A stretch of 64,000 nucleotides of DNA, from assembly GCF_003385515.1 (NCBI RefSeq), contig NZ_QNVT01000034.1:1-64000 (forward strand). Reading direction: 5' to 3'. The position numbers and the translations under genes were made by a program. The notes beneath the pieces are model-generated. The model saw nothing but the letters and a program-made list of their open reading frames with translations, was not told where the DNA came from and ran no database searches. This stretch comes from Chryseobacterium pennae. GTDB lineage: Bacteria; Bacteroidota; Bacteroidia; Flavobacteriales; Weeksellaceae. Of this stretch, positions 60,641-64,000 are shown piece by piece. Position 1 is the stretch's first letter, and every line of letters starts with the position of its first letter.

Positions 60641-61465
60641 ATGAAAAGAAACGTTGAGTTAGTTGTCATATCGGATGTTCATTTGGGAACTTATGGATGT
60701 AAGGCTAAGGAATTGCTGAGATACCTCAATTCTATTCAGCCTAAAACTTTGGTTTTGAATGGTGATATCATTGATATCTGGCAATTCAAAAAGTCTTACT
60801 TCCCTAAACCTCATTTGAAAGTGATCAGAAAGATCCTTTCATTTGCTACCAAGAATACGGATGTTTATTATATTACAGGCAATCATGATGAAATGTTCCG
60901 TAAGTTTACCGATTTTGAACTTGGAAAACTTAAAGTCTGTAATAAAATCTGCCTGACTATTGATGAGAAGAAAACCTGGATCTTTCACGGTGATGTTTTC
61001 GATGCATCTGTCCAGCATTCCAAATGGATCGCCAAACTTGGCGGAAAGGGATATGACCTTTTAATTATCATAAATAATATTGTAAATTGGTTTTTGGAAA
61101 AAATGGGTAAAGAAAAATATTCATTTTCAAAAAAAATTAAAAATAATGTGAAGAAAGCAGTAAAGTATATTGGAGACTTTGAACTTACAGCTTCCGAGCT
61201 GGCTATTGATAACCAATATGACTATGTAATCTGCGGACATATTCATCAGCCACAGATCCGGGAAGTTGTTAATAAAAAAGGATCCTGTACTTATCTGAAT
61301 TCGGGGGACTGGATTGAAAACCTGTCTGCATTGGAATACCATGATAAAGAATGGAAAATCTTTTACTATGACGACCACAAGCATTTACTGAAAGATGATG
61401 AAGCAGAGGAAATTCAGGAAATGGATAATTCTGAGCTTTTAAAAATCGTAACCAATTTTACTTAA
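60641..61465 (+). CDS. UDP-2,3-diacylglucosamine diphosphatase-like metallophosphoesterase
   Basis: The 274-residue enzyme shows the calcineurin-like metal motifs: ISDVHLGTYG, NGDIIDIW, TGNHDEMF, FHGDVFD and CGHIHQPQ. The length and the helical insertion (about 150-190) fit LpxH/LpxH2-like phosphatases of lipid A synthesis. It overlaps the glycosyltransferase gene by one base, so the two act together, possibly in envelope glycolipid formation. Confidence 0.85.
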   Translation: MKRNVELVVISDVHLGTYGCKAKELLRYLNSIQPKTLVLNGDIIDIWQFKKSYFPKPHLKVIRKILSFATKNTDVYYITGNHDEMFRKFTDFELGKLKVCNKICLTIDEKKTWIFHGDVFDASVQHSKWIAKLGGKGYDLLIIINNIVNWFLEKMGKEKYSFSKKIKNNVKKAVKYIGDFELTASELAIDNQYDYVICGHIHQPQIREVVNKKGSCTYLNSGDWIENLSALEYHDKEWKIFYYDDHKHLLKDDEAEEIQEMDNSELLKIVTNFT

Positions 61466-62436
61466 TGAAAATCTTATATGCATTTCAGGGTACCGGTAAC
61501 GGACATGTTGCCCGCGCACAGGAGATTATCCCGATACTCAAAAAGTATGCTTCGGTAGACACACTCATTAGTGGTCATCAATCGCAGTTAAAGGCTGATT
61601 TCGATATTAATTTTCAATATAGGGGTATTTCCCTTCTTTATAACAAAACAGGCGGTTTATCCTATCGGAAAACATTTACCGATAATAAATTTATTGATGC
61701 TGCAAAGACCATTAAAGATTTGGAGCTTTCCCAATATGATTTAATTATCAACGACTATGAACCTTTAACAGGCTGGGCTTCGAAATTGAAAAAACTACCC
61801 ATGATTGAACTTAGTCATCAGGCATCTATGAGTTTTCCGGAAACGCCTAAGCCTCAAAAGAAAGATTTTCTGGGTGAAATGATTTTAAAATATTATGTTC
61901 CCAGTGACAAGAAAATAGGCTTTCATTTTGAGAATTATCATCCGCAGATTAAAAAACCGGTCATTCGAAGAAAGATAAGAAGTCTCAATCCGTATAAGAA
62001 AGGGTATTACCTTGTTTACCTTCCAAGCTTTGCAGATGAAAATATCATTAAGGTTCTAAGGAAAATTCCTGTAGAGTGGAAGGTCTTTTCAAAATACAGC
62101 AAAGTGCAGGTTAAGGTGAAAAATGTTGAAGTATTTCCTATTGATGAAATCCAATATCTGAAATATTTTGAAGGCTGTGAAGGGATTCTGTGCAATGCTG
62201 GTTTTGAAACACCTGCTGAAGCGCTTTTCATGGATAAAAAACTCTTCGTGATTCCTATTCACAATCAATATGAACAGGAATGTAATGCCTGTGCTCTGGA
62301 TAAAATGGGAATTCCGAATTCTAAAGTGTTACAATTGCAGGAGATTATGGAATGGGTAGCCTCTGACCAGCATCTGGAAGTAGATTATCCGGATAATATT
62401 GAGGAGATTCTGGTGAATGAGGTCTTAATTCTTTAA
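61465..62436 (+). CDS. Glycosyltransferase family protein (MGT-like)
   Basis: The 323-residue protein begins with the GT-B motif MKILYAFQGTGNGHVARAQE and has a C-terminal nucleotide-sugar site (GCEGILCNAGFETPAEALF, VIPIHNQYEQECNACAL), as in UDP-glucuronosyl/MurG-like transferases. The acceptor is unknown. Co-translation with the phosphoesterase suggests an envelope glycolipid. Its 3' end overlaps the convergent GNAT gene by 12 nt. Confidence 0.85.
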   Translation: MKILYAFQGTGNGHVARAQEIIPILKKYASVDTLISGHQSQLKADFDINFQYRGISLLYNKTGGLSYRKTFTDNKFIDAAKTIKDLELSQYDLIINDYEPLTGWASKLKKLPMIELSHQASMSFPETPKPQKKDFLGEMILKYYVPSDKKIGFHFENYHPQIKKPVIRRKIRSLNPYKKGYYLVYLPSFADENIIKVLRKIPVEWKVFSKYSKVQVKVKNVEVFPIDEIQYLKYFEGCEGILCNAGFETPAEALFMDKKLFVIPIHNQYEQECNACALDKMGIPNSKVLQLQEIMEWVASDQHLEVDYPDNIEEILVNEVLIL

Positions 62437-62715
62437 GAAAATATCATCCACATCATTCATTCTCATCATAACGGCTCTTGCATAAGAACAGTGAGGATAA
62501 ACATTCCAGTTATTTTCCCTTGCAAATTTGATGGCCTCTTCCACTAAATATTTTCCCATTCCCCTTCCTTCAAATTCAGGATGAACGAGAACAAAAGAAA
62601 TGATCAGCTTATGGTCTTCAGGAAAAATTGTATAGGTTAACCTTCCTACTTCTTTTACTTCGTTATTCAGGGTAAGAACTCCGCCGTTTCCGGATCTGTT
62701 GTTTTCAAATTTCAT
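62425..62715 (-). CDS. GNAT-like N-acetyltransferase (YidJ/Gtn type)
   Basis: The 96-residue protein fits the short GNAT form: RLTYTIFPEDHKLIISF, then VHPEFEGRGMGKYLVEEAIK (acetyl-CoA pyrophosphate loop) and NVYPHCSYARAVM. These act on unknown small amines or proteins. It ends inside the convergent glycosyltransferase gene. Confidence 0.88.
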   Translation of the reverse strand: MKFENNRSGNGGVLTLNNEVKEVGRLTYTIFPEDHKLIISFVLVHPEFEGRGMGKYLVEEAIKFARENNWNVYPHCSYARAVMMRMNDVDDIFLKN

Positions 62716-62835
62716 GATACAGGGTTTGTAATTATTAAAGATACGAAAATTATAAGGAGTAATAAAATGTATTCACTTCAATAGTTCTCTAATTCAGTAT
62801 CTACTTTCGATGTAAAATTGACCATTGACATTGCA

Positions 62836-63585
62836 TTAATTATCCTTTCCTGTGTAATAGTTATAATCTTTAATAATAACATTAATAAACTGTCTTTCCG
62901 TCATCTTTGTTGGGTCTATATCCAGCTTAAGGATGCTTTTGATTTTATCAGAAAGCTTGCTGATAATTTGTCGGTCATCTACTTTGACGGCTTTGGTATA
63001 ATTATCTTTGATGATCCTCATATCATTATCACTCAAAGCAATCACCTGAGGAAATGAAGGGATGTAATCTTCATTGATATTTTCCAAAATAGTATGAGAG
63101 ATATTGATGTTGTTCTTTAGAGAAATAACAGCCGTTCCGGAAGCTATATCTCCCAAACGCTGATTGTTTTTTGAAACAATCATTGAAATCAAACCTACTA
63201 CTCCGGCAAAAGATACATCTACCAGTCTGAATACCCAGCGGATCATATAGTCTCCAAAGCTGGCCTGATATCCGTCAATTTTTACCACTCTGATCTTCAT
63301 CAGTCTTTTCCCTGGTGTCTGCCCTTCCATTAAGCTTTCCAAAACAACAGGATAAATGTAGGTTGGAAAGGTAAGGATGATATAAACTGCCATCACAGAC
63401 CAGGTATCTAACCCGTTCATTAAATATCCCAGGTCAAGGATATTGAAAAACACATAAAGGACCATCAAAACGTAGGCAACCCTTATCAGAAGATCAATGA
63501 TAAATGCAAGCATTCTTTCCCCAACACTTGCGGTATTGAAGTTAATATTTACATTTTGTGAGGTATTTATCGCGATCTGAGACAT
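62836..63585 (-). CDS. RDD family membrane protein
   Basis: The 249-residue protein starts MSQIAINTSQNVNINFNTA, has an RDD domain at about 20-165 (GERMLAFIIDLLIRVAYVL, GQTPGKRLMKIRVVKID, MIRWVFRLVD, NNQRLGDIASGTAVI) and a soluble C-terminal part of about 80 residues. The start at 63585 is preferred; longer frames run into the divergent SpoIIM gene. The pair RDD / SpoIIM is a common neighbourhood, and the two probably work in one membrane process. Confidence 0.9.
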   Translation of the reverse strand: MSQIAINTSQNVNINFNTASVGERMLAFIIDLLIRVAYVLMVLYVFFNILDLGYLMNGLDTWSVMAVYIILTFPTYIYPVVLESLMEGQTPGKRLMKIRVVKIDGYQASFGDYMIRWVFRLVDVSFAGVVGLISMIVSKNNQRLGDIASGTAVISLKNNINISHTILENINEDYIPSFPQVIALSDNDMRIIKDNYTKAVKVDDRQIISKLSDKIKSILKLDIDPTKMTERQFINVIIKDYNYYTGKDN

Positions 63586-63612
63586 ATTTTTTATTATTTT
63601 AGCCTTACAATT

Positions 63613-64000
63613 ATGAGAGAAGTTTATTTCATTAAACAAAATAAAGAAAAATGGTTGGGAATAGAACAGGTTATTGATGGGAAAATAAAAAAAAATCCTG
63701 ATGACCTGTCTTCGTTGTATATTAACCTGATCAATGATCTTTCTTTTGCTCAGACTTATTATCCTAAAAGTAATACGACTATTTATCTGAATCACCTTTC
63801 ATCACAGATCTTCCAAAAGATTTATAAAACCAAAAGAGTAGAGGAGAACAGATTGGTTTATTTCTTTAAAACAGAAGTACCGTTGCTGGTCTATCAGTAT
63901 CGGAGGTATTTGTTGTATGCTTTTCTGTTTTTTATTCTCTTTACCTCAATAGGAGTTCTCTCTGCAATTTATGATAAAGAGTTTGTGAATATTATTCTCG
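63613..64000 (+). CDS. SpoIIM-like membrane protein, partial at right edge
   Basis: The first 129 codons are in the window: MREVYFIKQNKEKWLGIEQ, a helical region and the first membrane segment (LLYAFLFFILFTSIGVLSA). This matches the N-terminal half of stage II sporulation protein M-like proteins, which occur in many non-sporulating bacteria beside RDD and MoxR-type genes. It starts 27 bp from the RDD gene on the other strand and runs off the window. Confidence 0.8.
   Translation, partial: MREVYFIKQNKEKWLGIEQVIDGKIKKNPDDLSSLYINLINDLSFAQTYYPKSNTTIYLNHLSSQIFQKIYKTKRVEENRLVYFFKTEVPLLVYQYRRYLLYAFLFFILFTSIGVLSAIYDKEFVNIIL

Noticed and set aside
63586..63795. Extended N-terminus of the RDD protein
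   Set aside because: It would overlap the SpoIIM-like gene and its translation is unlike the family; MSQIAINTS at 63585 is a good start.

Overview
The window comes from a Bacteroidota genome, most likely Flavobacteriia of the Chryseobacterium / Weeksellaceae group. I infer this from protein style and gene order (the S10-spc-alpha ribosomal cluster, SusC-like outer-membrane barrels, SpoIIM/RDD divergent pair, AT-rich DNA), from the near absence of Shine-Dalgarno sequences, and from repeated promoters of the flavobacterial type TTG-N17-23-TAnnTTTG. No species was confirmed by a search.

Region by region. (1) 1-5.8 kb: a minus-strand glycerol operon (glpD, glpK, glpF and an outer-membrane protein) with a divergent GlpR-type regulator and a repeated TTTCGTTT operator candidate. 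(2) 6.1-20.1 kb: one long ribosomal protein cluster from rplC to rplQ that includes secY, infA and rpoA. It starts at L3, not at S10. L30 and L36 are short genes that are easy to miss. (3) 20.2-26.3 kb: a DUF2272 protein, a lipoprotein, and a four-gene signalling operon (NarL-type response regulator, secreted protein, 7-TM protein, HisKA_3 kinase). A two-gene unit follows whose promoter is nearly the same as that of the signalling operon. (4) 26.4-32.8 kb: enolase, citrate synthase, a membrane-bound AraC regulator and an outer-membrane barrel. (5) 32.8-33.7 kb: two tandem, duplicated short genes for cysteine-rich peptides with double-glycine leaders, each behind the same palindrome. (6) 33.7-42.6 kb: arginine/citrulline hydrolases interrupted by a four-helix-bundle gene in inverted repeats, then a polyamine-type membrane cluster (AdoMet decarboxylase, DUF4178, a small TM protein, DUF350, a 7-TM aminopropyltransferase, an FAD amine oxidase-like protein, and a multi-TM protein with several histidines). 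(7) 42.6-53.1 kb: a GH43 family hydrolase, a serine hydrolase, an esterase, two paralogous outer-membrane receptors (one split by a single in-frame amber codon), DUF3817, and nadD. (8) 53.2-64 kb: housekeeping genes recJ, an M48 peptidase, an ABC-F protein with a degenerate second Walker A, smpB, an OmpA/thrombospondin-type-3 protein, yebC, an LpxH-like phosphoesterase, a glycosyltransferase, a GNAT, RDD, and a partial SpoIIM at the right edge.

The most novel material is the pair of Cys-rich double-glycine peptides (32801-33428), the split signalling operon with its twin promoters (21.5-26.2 kb), and the polyamine/membrane cluster (36.1-42.6 kb). No rRNA, tRNA, CRISPR array, transposase or prophage was seen.
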